DNA of 64,000 bases from Streptomyces venezuelae ATCC 10712. Its GTDB lineage: Bacteria > Actinomycetota > Actinomycetes > Streptomycetales > Streptomycetaceae. How positions within the stretch are numbered: the first letter of the stretch is position 1; each line of letters opens with the position of its first letter. The notes under the pieces were generated by a model that worked only from the letters and a program-made list of their open reading frames with translations, did not search any database and was not told the origin of the DNA. Positions 1 to 7,075 of the stretch are shown piece by piece. Location: contig NZ_CP029197.1 in assembly GCF_008639165.1 (NCBI RefSeq), positions 248,001 to 312,000 of the forward strand, written 5' to 3'. Both the position numbers and the translations under genes were made by a program.

Positions 1-307
1 CGAGGACGGCGCCAAGCACTGCGCGATGAACGTCCTCTACAGCCTCCAGCACCTCGGGTACGTCATCCCGCCGCAGGCGGACGCGGGCTGGGTCGGCCCG
101 GCCGGCCCGGGCCCCTCGTACCTGGACGAGGGCTCGGGTGGCCCGGAGAACGACTTCACCAACCGCAACACGACGTTCATGACCTGGAACCAGCTCCACC
201 TGGCGAGAATGCTCAAGGACGCCGGCGGCATCCCGGCCCACGGCAACCAGCGCTCCGAGTGGGACGCCGGCTGCCGCTTCGACTTCGAGAACCCGGAACA
301 CCGCTGA
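1..307 (+). CDS. flavodoxin/NADPH-dependent FMN reductase family protein, C-terminal fragment
   Basis: The reading frame is open from base 2 and ends at TGA 305-307, so this is the last ~101 codons of a gene that starts before the window. The segment has Lys-His-Cys-Ala-Met followed by a helix and an Asn-rich loop, then a Trp-Asn-Gln-Leu-His segment. This resembles the C-terminus of actinobacterial NAD(P)H-dependent FMN reductase/flavodoxin-like proteins, which use FMN to reduce quinones or other small substrates in the cytoplasm. The FMN-binding N-terminal part is not in view, so the family is a memory-based call. About 108 bp follow before the next start, with no strong terminator. Confidence 0.55.
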   Translation, partial: EDGAKHCAMNVLYSLQHLGYVIPPQADAGWVGPAGPGPSYLDEGSGGPENDFTNRNTTFMTWNQLHLARMLKDAGGIPAHGNQRSEWDAGCRFDFENPEHR

Positions 308-379
308 CCACGGACCGCGACAGCCGGTCCTGAACCGGGACGTTCCGACGGCAGGTCAGGCCCGCGGTCCCACCCCCGT

Positions 380-409
380 TTTGGTTTGTCGCACGATCAT
401 CAATACGAT
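380..409 (+). promoter_or_regulatory. candidate promoter for a leaderless VWA-protein mRNA
   Basis: A TACGAT hexamer (404-409), matching the TANNNT -10 pattern, lies six bases before the ATG at 416. A weak -35-like TTTGGT (380-385) sits 18 bp upstream of it. There is no Shine-Dalgarno sequence before 416. This is the usual geometry of leaderless transcripts in Streptomyces, where transcription starts at the A of the start codon. The inference rests on spacing only. Confidence 0.4.
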
Positions 410-415
410 CCGGCG

Positions 416-1690
416 ATGATCACGAGAAAACGGCTGGCGACCGGGGCCTGCGCGCTGCTCGCCGCCCTGAGCGTCGCGCTCCTGCCGACGAGCGCGACCG
501 CCGACGAGCCGGTCACGAAGGAATCCCCCAAGGTCGAGCTGGTCCTCGACGTCAGCGGCTCCATGCGGGCCAAGGACATCGACGGCAAGTCCCGTATGTC
601 CGCGGCGAAGCAGGCCTTCAACGAGGTCCTCGACGCGGTCCCCGAGGAGGTACGGCTCGGCATCCGCACCCTGGGCGCCGACTACCCGGGCCAGGACCGC
701 AAGCAGGGCTGCAAGGACACCCGGCAGCTCTACCCGGTGGGCCCGCTCGACCGCACCGAGGCCAAGACCGCCGTGGCCTCCCTGGCCCCGACGGGCTGGA
801 CCCCGATCGGTCCCGCGCTGCTCGGCGCGGCCAAGGACCTGGAGGGCGGCGACGCCACCCGCCGGATCGTGCTCATCACCGACGGCGAGGACACCTGCGC
901 CCCGCTCGACCCGTGCCAGGTGGCACGGGAGATCGCGGCCAAGGGCATCCACCTCGTCATCGACACGCTGGGCCTGGTGCCGGACGCCAAGACCCGGCAG
1001 CAGCTGACCTGCATCGCGGAGGCCACCGGAGGCACGTACACCTCGGTCCACCGCACCGAGGACCTCTCGCGAAGGGTGCGGCAGCTGGTCGACCGCGCCG
1101 CCGACCCGGTCGTCACGCCGGTGGCCACCGCGGGCGCCCTCCGCTGCGCCGACGCCCCGCAGCTGAAGCCCGGTCTGTACACCGACCGGGAGTCCTTCGG
1201 CCAGCACCGCTGGTACCGGGTGGACCTGCTGCCCGGACAGGAACTGCGCGCCTCCGTCAGCGTGTCGGCCGACCGGGCCGTCAACAACGACTACGGCGTG
1301 CTGCTCCGCGCCGTCACCCGGCACGGCCGGGAGATCGTCCGCGGCTCTGAGGCCGGCGACGGGCGCACCGATGTGATCTCGACCGGTCTGCGCTACCCGA
1401 AGCCGGACCTCGACGACGGGCCAGGGGACGCCAAGCCGGCGGCCGAGACGGTCTGCCTCCAGGTCAGCAACTCGTTCTCCGCTCCCCCGTCGGTCAAGAC
1501 GACCCCGGGCATGCCGATCGAGCTGACGGTCGACGTCGTCGACGGCCCGTCGGCGGCCTCGGACGTGGCCTCGTTCGGCCTCGGCCGCGGCTGGTGGCTG
1601 CTCGGCGTCCTCGTGCTGGTCGGTTTCGTGGCCGGTCTGCTCTGGGGCTGGCTGTCCCGCTGGCGCGTCGCTGTCTGGAGGACCCACTGA
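416..1690 (+). CDS. secreted, membrane-anchored VWA-domain protein
   Basis: The 424-aa protein starts with a Sec signal peptide (basic residues 3-6, then a hydrophobic stretch ending in Ala-Thr-Ala-Asp near residue 30). A von Willebrand factor A domain follows, with the metal-ion-dependent adhesion motif DVSGSM at 45-50 and a TDGEDTC segment near 160. A C-terminal transmembrane helix (about 393-413) precedes a short basic tail. VWA domains bind protein partners through a divalent metal, and this one should face the outside of the cell. The in-frame TTG at 386 is less likely to be the start than ATG 416, because the signal peptide begins at 416. The stop codon overlaps the next gene's ATG by one base, so the two genes are translationally coupled and probably act together. 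Confidence 0.85.
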   Translation: MITRKRLATGACALLAALSVALLPTSATADEPVTKESPKVELVLDVSGSMRAKDIDGKSRMSAAKQAFNEVLDAVPEEVRLGIRTLGADYPGQDRKQGCKDTRQLYPVGPLDRTEAKTAVASLAPTGWTPIGPALLGAAKDLEGGDATRRIVLITDGEDTCAPLDPCQVAREIAAKGIHLVIDTLGLVPDAKTRQQLTCIAEATGGTYTSVHRTEDLSRRVRQLVDRAADPVVTPVATAGALRCADAPQLKPGLYTDRESFGQHRWYRVDLLPGQELRASVSVSADRAVNNDYGVLLRAVTRHGREIVRGSEAGDGRTDVISTGLRYPKPDLDDGPGDAKPAAETVCLQVSNSFSAPPSVKTTPGMPIELTVDVVDGPSAASDVASFGLGRGWWLLGVLVLVGFVAGLLWGWLSRWRVAVWRTH

Positions 1691-2529
1691 TGCGTACCGT
1701 ACGCATGCTCGCCGCGGCCGCGCTCGCGGGCGCCGCCCTGCTCGGTCCGGTGGCCCCGGCCGCCCTGGCCGACTCCCCCTCCGCCTCGGCGTCCCCCGGC
1801 GGGGACACCGGCTCCACGGCCGGGCCGACGGAGGCGGGCACCACGTTCCGTACCGCCGCGCGCTTCCTCCCCGGGCAGCGGGCCACCGCGCAGGCCGCCA
1901 CGGGTGACTACCTGTACTGGGTGTTCCCCGCCGACACCGGGCAGCGGCCGACGGTGGACGCCACCGTCACCCTGCCCGACGCGGCGCTGCGGCACGGGCC
2001 CGCCACTTGGCGGATCGACGTGTACGACGGGCTCCGGAGGCGCCAGCCGTGCATGTACGGGACCCAGGCCCGGGCCGCCGCCAAGGAGGCCACGACCGTA
2101 CGGCTCACCTGTGTGCTGCGGCCGGTCCGCGCCTCGGCCGACGCCTGGGCGAACGACCCGCTGCCGGGCAGCTACTACGTACGGCTGACCGTCACCTCGC
2201 TGCCGGACGAGGACCTGGGCCAGCCGTTCACCGCCCTCGTCGGGGTGAGCACCCTCGACAAGGGCGGCGCCTACGCCACGGACGGCTCGCTCGCCGCGCC
2301 GCTGGTGCCCGGCGCGACCACCGCCGACCAGGCGGACGCCGACGCGGACGCCGGCCGGCCCTCCGCGGTCGAGGCCGCGGCCCCGGAGGACGGCTGGTCC
2401 TCCGGCTGGTGGTCGGACCGCTGGCTCTGGACCGCCGCGGGCGGTGTGCTCGCCGCCCTCGCGGGTGTCGGCGGCTATGTGCTGACGCGCGGCACGGGGC
2501 GCCCGCCCCGGGTCCCGCCGGCCGTCTGA
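1690..2529 (+). CDS. secreted membrane-anchored partner of the VWA protein, function unknown
   Basis: The ATG at 1690 shares its A with the upstream TGA (TGATG), which fixes the start and shows coupling to the VWA gene. The 279-aa product has a signal peptide (residues 1-27), a Ser/Pro/Gly-rich linker, a beta-rich extracellular domain with two cysteines, and an acidic Ala/Asp-rich stretch. A single C-terminal transmembrane helix lies near residue 245-265. This architecture mirrors its neighbour: a big extracellular domain tethered by one C-terminal helix. I recognise no enzymatic motif. The pair recurs in Streptomyces as I remember it, so a two-protein cell-surface module is a fair inference, but its job is unknown. 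Confidence 0.75.
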   Translation: MRTVRMLAAAALAGAALLGPVAPAALADSPSASASPGGDTGSTAGPTEAGTTFRTAARFLPGQRATAQAATGDYLYWVFPADTGQRPTVDATVTLPDAALRHGPATWRIDVYDGLRRRQPCMYGTQARAAAKEATTVRLTCVLRPVRASADAWANDPLPGSYYVRLTVTSLPDEDLGQPFTALVGVSTLDKGGAYATDGSLAAPLVPGATTADQADADADAGRPSAVEAAAPEDGWSSGWWSDRWLWTAAGGVLAALAGVGGYVLTRGTGRPPRVPPAV

Positions 2530-2546
2530 CCGGCTCCCACGGCCGA

Positions 2547-2584
2547 CGAAGGCCCCCACCGCACGGGCGCGGTGGGGGCCTTCG
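2547..2584. terminator. strong bidirectional hairpin terminator
   Basis: A perfect 16-bp inverted repeat (2547-2562 with 2569-2584) has a 6-nt loop. It lies between the VWA operon end (2529) and the convergent MFS gene end (2624), so it can serve both strands. Confidence 0.85.
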
Positions 2585-2623
2585 GGCGTTGCTCAGCGCG
2601 TCCCGTTCACCGGCGCGTCCCGT

Positions 2624-3853
2624 TCACCGGCGGGCCGGGAACCCGTGGGTGCGGGCGCCCGCCACGAGCATCGTCACCGGGACGAGGAGGGCGAGCACGC
2701 TCCAGGGCAGGGCGCCCGCGCCGAGGCCGTCGAGCAGGACCCCGCCGGCGATGCCGCCCGCCGCCATGGCCGCGTTCCAGAGGCTGACGAGCAGCGTCTG
2801 GGCGGTGTCGGCGTGCTCGCCGCCCGCGTCGGCGGCGGCGGTCTGGAGCAGGGTGGGGGCGCCGCCCCAGCCGAGTCCCCAGAGCACGGCGGCGGTCAGG
2901 ACGAGGACGGTACCGGCGGCCGGGAGGGCGAGCCCGGCCGCCGCCACCGCGAAGAGGATCGTTCCGCCCAGGGTCAGGAACCGGAGCGCGCGGTCGATGT
3001 GCCGCCCGGTGAACCAGATCCCGGCGAGCGAGGCGGCGCCGAAGACCAGCAGGACCAGGCCGGTGGAGCCGGCCAGACCGAGGTGGCCGAGGTAGGCGGC
3101 GACGTACGTGTAGAGGACGGTGTGGGCGAGCACGAGGGTGAAGGTGACGGCCAGTACGGGGAGCACACCGGGCGTCCTCAGGGTCCTGGCGACGGGGGCT
3201 CGCCCGCCGCGGGCCTCGCCCGGCAGGTCGGGGACGGCGAGCGCGATCCAGCCGAGCAGTCCGACGGCGATCACGGTCATCGCGGCGAAGGCGGCCCGCC
3301 AGCCCACCGCGTCGGCGAGGAAGGTGCCGGCGGGCACACCGAGGGAGAGGGCCAGCGGGATGCCGGTCATGGCGACGGCGACGGCCCGGCCCTGGAGGTG
3401 CGGCGGGGCGATCCGGCGGGCGTACCCGGCGAGCAGGGCCCAGGCGAGACCGGCGGCGACCCCGGCGAGGAACCGGGCGCCCAGGGTGAGGGCGTACGAG
3501 GAGGAGACGGCGGTGACGGTGTTGGCGGCGGCGAATCCGGCGACCGCGGTGAGCAGCAGGCGCTTGCGGCGCCAGCCGGCGGTGCGGGCGGCCAGGGGTA
3601 CGGCGGTGAGGGCCGTACCGAGGGCGTAGACGGTGACCGCCTGGCCGGCGGCGGCCTCGCCGACGCCGAGGTCGGCGCTCATGGCGGGCAGGACGCCGGC
3701 GGGGAGGGTCTCGGTGAGGCTGGTGACGAAGACGGCGGTGGCGAGGGCGAGCAGGGCGAGGAGCGGCAGCCGGCCTTTCGCGAGGGGTGCGGGAATCTCG
3801 GCGGGCTCGGTGTGCGCGGCGGAACGGGCCGCCGCTGTCGGGTGGTTGGCCAT
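2624..3853 (-). CDS. MFS drug/sugar efflux transporter (DHA1-like)
   Basis: The 409-aa hydrophobic protein has about 12 membrane helices, the usual length for a DHA1 major facilitator. Between helices 2 and 3 it carries Arg-Thr-Ala-Gly-Trp-Arg-Arg-Lys-Arg, the usual basic loop. The start Thr-Glu-Thr-Leu-Pro-Ala-Gly-Val-Leu-Pro after helix 1 is typical of the arabinose-efflux/chloramphenicol-exporter branch, which swaps protons for small amphiphilic molecules. It is divergent from a MerR regulator across a 61-bp region containing an inverted repeat, so the regulator probably controls it in response to the exported compound. The substrate cannot be told from sequence. Confidence 0.85.
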   Translation of the reverse strand: MANHPTAAARSAAHTEPAEIPAPLAKGRLPLLALLALATAVFVTSLTETLPAGVLPAMSADLGVGEAAAGQAVTVYALGTALTAVPLAARTAGWRRKRLLLTAVAGFAAANTVTAVSSSYALTLGARFLAGVAAGLAWALLAGYARRIAPPHLQGRAVAVAMTGIPLALSLGVPAGTFLADAVGWRAAFAAMTVIAVGLLGWIALAVPDLPGEARGGRAPVARTLRTPGVLPVLAVTFTLVLAHTVLYTYVAAYLGHLGLAGSTGLVLLVFGAASLAGIWFTGRHIDRALRFLTLGGTILFAVAAAGLALPAAGTVLVLTAAVLWGLGWGGAPTLLQTAAADAGGEHADTAQTLLVSLWNAAMAAGGIAGGVLLDGLGAGALPWSVLALLVPVTMLVAGARTHGFPARR

Positions 3854-3867
3854 GGATCTATGCTCGA

Positions 3868-3889
3868 ACCCTCACATTGATGTGAAGGT
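3868..3889. promoter_or_regulatory. MerR-type operator in the merR/MFS divergent promoter
   Basis: A near-perfect inverted repeat, ACCcTCACAT and ATGTGAaGGT around a 2-nt centre, has one mismatched pair. It sits between the two divergent starts and directly abuts a TTGACC -35-like box on the minus strand (3887-3892). MerR regulators bind such dyads within an over-long promoter spacer and untwist the DNA when induced. The -10 element for the MFS gene is not obvious. Confidence 0.6.
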
Positions 3890-3914
3890 CAAGCGAGTCC
3901 CTGGAGGGGCGTCC

Positions 3915-4298
3915 ATGCGGATCGGGGAACTGTCGGAGCGCACCGGGACACCGCGCCGGCTGCTGCGCTACTACGAGGAGCAGGGTCTCATCGTCGCCGA
4001 CCGGCTGCCGAACGGCTACCGGGTCTACGACGCGTCGAACGTCGACCGGGTCATGCAGATCCGGGGCCTGCTCGACGCGGGTCTGCCGACCCGGATCATC
4101 AAGCAGATCCTGCCCTGCCTGAACAAGCCCCGGATCATCCACTTCCCCGACGCCACCCCGGAGATGCTGGCCACCCTGGAGAACGAGCGGGACCGGATGA
4201 CCGAGCGGATCCGCTGCCTCACCCGCAACCGGGACGCGGTGGCGGAGTATCTGGACGCGGTACGGGGCGCGGACTTCACTGACACAAGGTGTCAGTGA
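3915..4298 (+). CDS. MerR-family transcriptional regulator
   Basis: The 127-aa protein begins with the classic MerR winged-helix start (MRIGELSERTGTPRRLLRYY), followed by the Gly-Tyr-Arg-Val-Tyr wing and a long C-terminal coiled-coil dimerisation helix with the typical Leu-Glu-Asn-Glu-Arg-Asp heptads. The start ATG 3915 has a GGAGGGG ribosome site six bases upstream. The effector region is short, as in redox- or drug-sensing MerR proteins. A single Cys near residue 73 and the C-terminal Cys are the only possible thiol sensors seen. It probably regulates the divergent MFS exporter and itself through the dyad at 3868-3889. Its last codons overlap another palindrome that precedes the next gene. 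Confidence 0.88.
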   Translation: MRIGELSERTGTPRRLLRYYEEQGLIVADRLPNGYRVYDASNVDRVMQIRGLLDAGLPTRIIKQILPCLNKPRIIHFPDATPEMLATLENERDRMTERIRCLTRNRDAVAEYLDAVRGADFTDTRCQ

Positions 4299-4299
4299 A
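4275..4299. promoter_or_regulatory. perfect palindromic operator upstream of the second MFS gene
   Basis: Two perfect 11-bp arms, TTCACTGACAC and GTGTCAGTGAA, flank an AAG centre. The dyad overlaps the last codons of the merR gene and ends 19 bp before the MFS ATG (4319). A GATAGT -10-like hexamer (4306-4311) follows, seven bases before that ATG. The site is well placed for repression. The convergent WYL regulator next door is the natural candidate binder; this is inferred from position only. Confidence 0.7.
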
Positions 4300-4318
4300 C
4301 CTCCGGATAGTGGTGTCC

Positions 4319-5815
4319 ATGATCCTCAGTCACCACTCCCGTCGCGCCGAGCGACTGCTCGTGCCCGCCGCCTTCGCCACCGCTCTCAGCAACAACGTCC
4401 AGCTCATCGTCGGGGCGCTGCTCGTCATCAGGGAGCAGCAGACCATGGTGGCCGTGGGCTGGCTGTTCATCGCCGTCGCCGGGCCGCAGGCGTTGTTGTC
4501 GCCGTTCTTCGGCCGACTCGCCGACCGCTTCGACCGACGGACCCTGTGGGTCGGCTGCGATGTCGTCAGCGCGGCACTGGCCCTCGGGCTGCCGCTGTGG
4601 CTGGCCTTCGGCGGTGCGGCGGGGCCCGGGATCTACGCCGCCAACCTGGCGCTCGCCGTGGTCGGCGCGCTGTTCCTGCCGGCGAGCTCCGCGTTGATCA
4701 AGGAACGGGTTCCGGCGGGCCGGCTGCGGCGCTTCAACGCCCGCTACGAGATGGGGACCCAGGCCGGGATGCTGCTGTCGGCGACCATCGGCGGGCTGTG
4801 CGTCCAGGCGTTCGGTGCCGTGCCGCTGCTGGCCTTCAACGCCGGTACGTTCCTGGTCTCGGCGCTCTGCGTCGCCGCGGTGGGGCGGCGCCCGGCCCAG
4901 GCGCCGACGGCCGCCGTCACCCCGGACCCGGCGCCGACGACCGCCGTCGCCCCGGATCAGGCACCGGCCGGGGCGGCCGTGCGCCGGCCGCTGCGGATGC
5001 GCCACTTCATCCTGCTCTACGCCCAGGGGAGCGTGGTCGTCACGGTCTTCAACGCTCTGCTCCCCACCGCGATGATCGGGGAACTCCACCTGGGTGCGGC
5101 GGTGTTCGGTGTCGTCGACGCCCTGGGGTGCCTCGGCTTCCTGGCGGCCGCCGGTGCCTACCGGATCGTCAGCCGGCGCAGTCCGGACCTGCGCATCGCC
5201 GTCGTCTGCTTCCTGCTCTGCAACGTCGGCCTGGTGCTTCAGAGCCAGTTCGGGCTCGTCGGCTACCTCGTGGGGGTGCCGGTGGGCGCGTTCTTCTTCG
5301 GGCAGGCCCGGATCGCCTCCCGCACCATGCTGATGGCCTCGGCCGACGACGCCTCGGTGGGCAGGGTCTTCGGCCTGGCGAACGGCGCCGGGCTTGCGGC
5401 CACGGTGGGGGTGATGCTGCTGGTCGCGACGGTCACCGACCACAGCGACACGCGCTACGGCTTCGCGGTGCTCGCCTGCCTCGCGCTGGCCGCGACCCTT
5501 TCCGCCGGGCTGCTGCTGAGGTCACCGGCCTCCGCCCGGCCCGACGCGTCCACCGGCCGGTACCGGTCGAGCACGGCCGCCGCCGTCTCCGCGATCCTGC
5601 GGCGCAGCTCCGCGGGGGCCAGCACCTCGATGTCCGACCCCAGTGACAGCAGCGTGGGCACCGCCAGGCCGACCGATTCCAGCGGGATGGTCGCCGTCAC
5701 CCAGCCGTCGCCGTCCGGCGGTGCTGCCGAGGTTTCGACGGCGCGGACCAGTGCCGCGTCCAGGTGGTCCGGCAGTGCGGCGAGGAGCGCCGGAGCGATC
5801 CGGACGGAGGCCTGA
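4319..5815 (+). CDS. MFS transporter with an antisense read-through C-terminal tail
   Basis: The first ~400 residues form a normal major facilitator: about 12 helices, with an Arg-Leu-Ala-Asp-Arg-Phe-Asp-Arg-Arg loop after helix 2 and a Pro/Ala-rich central loop. It resembles the MFS_3/EntS-type exporters often paired with regulators in Streptomyces. After the last helix (near 5520) the frame stays open for another ~95 residues rich in Ser, Ala and Arg. These are simply the antisense of the WYL gene's 3' half, so they are unlikely to be functional. ATG 4319 is chosen because a -10-like GATAGT is correctly placed for a leaderless message; GTG 4289, inside the palindrome, is an alternative. Expression is probably controlled at the palindrome 4275-4299. 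Confidence 0.75.
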   Translation: MILSHHSRRAERLLVPAAFATALSNNVQLIVGALLVIREQQTMVAVGWLFIAVAGPQALLSPFFGRLADRFDRRTLWVGCDVVSAALALGLPLWLAFGGAAGPGIYAANLALAVVGALFLPASSALIKERVPAGRLRRFNARYEMGTQAGMLLSATIGGLCVQAFGAVPLLAFNAGTFLVSALCVAAVGRRPAQAPTAAVTPDPAPTTAVAPDQAPAGAAVRRPLRMRHFILLYAQGSVVVTVFNALLPTAMIGELHLGAAVFGVVDALGCLGFLAAAGAYRIVSRRSPDLRIAVVCFLLCNVGLVLQSQFGLVGYLVGVPVGAFFFGQARIASRTMLMASADDASVGRVFGLANGAGLAATVGVMLLVATVTDHSDTRYGFAVLACLALAATLSAGLLLRSPASARPDASTGRYRSSTAAAVSAILRRSSAGASTSMSDPSDSSVGTARPTDSSGMVAVTQPSPSGGAAEVSTARTSAASRWSGSAARSAGAIRTEA

Positions 5816-6525
5816 AGCCTCAGCCTGCGGGCGTCGTAGGCGGTGAGGTAGTCGCGCCAGTGGGCGGTCAGGTCGAAGCCTTCGGGGCGGTCGAAGCCCG
5901 TCTCCGTGACGGTCAGGCCGAGGATCGACGAGACCCGGTAGGTCCGCACCGTGCCGTCCACCGCCGCGACGAGGTACCAGACGCCCGCCTTGAGGACCAG
6001 GCCGTACGGGTCGAGCAAGCGCTCGACCTCCTGCGGCTCGGCCCAGCGGCGGTAGCGCACCTGGATGCGCCGCTGGTTCCACACGGCGTCGGCGAGCGCC
6101 ACGAGAGCGGGTGGGGAGTCCTGTTCGCGGTACCAGCCCAGCGCGTCGAGGTGGAAGCGTTCGCGGATCCGTCCTGCCCGGTCCCGGAGCGGGGTCGGGA
6201 GCGCCGCGGTCAGTTTCAGCTGTGCCGCCGCGAGCACCTCGCCCAGCCCCAGGTCCGCCGCCGCACCGGGCAGCCCGGCGAGGAACAGCGACTCGGCCTC
6301 CTCGGCGTGCAGTCCGGTCAGCTGGGTCCGGTAGCCGCCGAGCAGCTGGTAGCCGCCACGGTGCCCGGCGTCCCCGTAGACCGGGACGCCGGCGCTGCTC
6401 AGTGAGTCGATGTCCCGGTAGACGGTCCGCGCCGAGACGCCCAGCTCCGCCGCGAGCTCGTCGGCCGTCAGCCTGCCCCGGTTCTGCAGGAGGAGAACGA
6501 GGGAGAGGAGCCGGGCAGCGCGCAT
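5455..6525 (-). CDS. WYL-domain (YafY/DeoR-like) transcriptional regulator
   Basis: The N-terminal helix-turn-helix (Arg-Leu-Thr-Ala-Asp-Glu-Leu-Ala-Ala-Glu-Leu, then a SARTVYRDID recognition helix) is followed by a WYL domain with the GVWYLVA core and a C-terminal WCX extension. This is the standard layout of ligand-sensing WYL regulators. The start ATG 6525 has a TGGAAGGA ribosome site. The conserved part ends near 5545; the last ~30 codons read into the 3' end of the convergent MFS gene, giving a 361-bp tail-to-tail overlap. It probably represses the MFS gene, possibly through the TGACAC/GTGTCA palindrome. The ligand is unknown. Confidence 0.85.
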   Translation of the reverse strand: MRAARLLSLVLLLQNRGRLTADELAAELGVSARTVYRDIDSLSSAGVPVYGDAGHRGGYQLLGGYRTQLTGLHAEEAESLFLAGLPGAAADLGLGEVLAAAQLKLTAALPTPLRDRAGRIRERFHLDALGWYREQDSPPALVALADAVWNQRRIQVRYRRWAEPQEVERLLDPYGLVLKAGVWYLVAAVDGTVRTYRVSSILGLTVTETGFDRPEGFDLTAHWRDYLTAYDARRLRLQASVRIAPALLAALPDHLDAALVRAVETSAAPPDGDGWVTATIPLESVGLAVPTLLSLGSDIEVLAPAELRRRIAETAAAVLDRYRPVDASGRAEAGDLSSSPAERVAASARQASTAKP

Positions 6526-6578
6526 GAGCCGATCCTTCCAGGTCCACGCGCGCGCTGCCGCACTCCCCCGGCGCGCTG

Positions 6579-7058
6579 TCATTCCATCCGGCGCGCGCCT
6601 TCCAGGACGGCCTGGCGGATGCGGTGGTAAGTGCCGCAGCGGCAGATGTTGCGGATGGTGTCCAGGTCGGCCTCGGTGATCTCCCGGCCGGCCTCCCGGG
6701 CCCGGCGGACCTCCGCGACCGCCGTCATGATCTGGCCCGGCTGACAGAAGCCGCACTGGGCCACGTCGAGGTCCAGCCAGGCCTCCTGCATCGGATGGAG
6801 CTCGCCGCCGACGGTGTCGGCGAGCCCCTCGATGGTGGTGACCTCGTCGGTGGGGCCGAGGTCCTCGACGGGCACGGCGCAGGGCGTGATCGCCTTGCCG
6901 TTGAGGTGGCTCGTACAGGCCCGGCAGACGCCGACCCCGCAGCCGTACTTGGGTCCGGTGACGCCGAGGACGTCCCGGAGGACCCAGAGGAGCCGTACGT
7001 CGCCCTCGACGTCGGCGGTGACGGCCTTGCCGTTCAGGATGAAGGTGTGCTGCGGCAC
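6579..7058 (-). CDS. iorA: [2Fe-2S] small subunit of a molybdenum hydroxylase (isoquinoline 1-oxidoreductase alpha type)
   Basis: The 159-aa protein has the two-domain fold of aldehyde/isoquinoline oxidoreductase small subunits. A plant-type [2Fe-2S] cluster uses C40, C45, C48 and C60, and a C-terminal helical cluster domain uses C102, C105, C139 and C141 (the CGFC and CRC motifs). All eight ligands are present. It passes electrons from the molybdenum centre of the large subunit to an outside acceptor. The start is GTG 7058 with GGAG upstream; an ATG is not available. It lies 17 bp downstream of the large-subunit gene in the same operon. The isoquinoline name reflects family similarity, and the real substrate may be another aldehyde or N-heterocycle. 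Confidence 0.88.
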   Translation of the reverse strand: MPQHTFILNGKAVTADVEGDVRLLWVLRDVLGVTGPKYGCGVGVCRACTSHLNGKAITPCAVPVEDLGPTDEVTTIEGLADTVGGELHPMQEAWLDLDVAQCGFCQPGQIMTAVAEVRRAREAGREITEADLDTIRNICRCGTYHRIRQAVLEGARRME

Positions 7059-7075
7059 GGATGCTGCTCCAGGTC

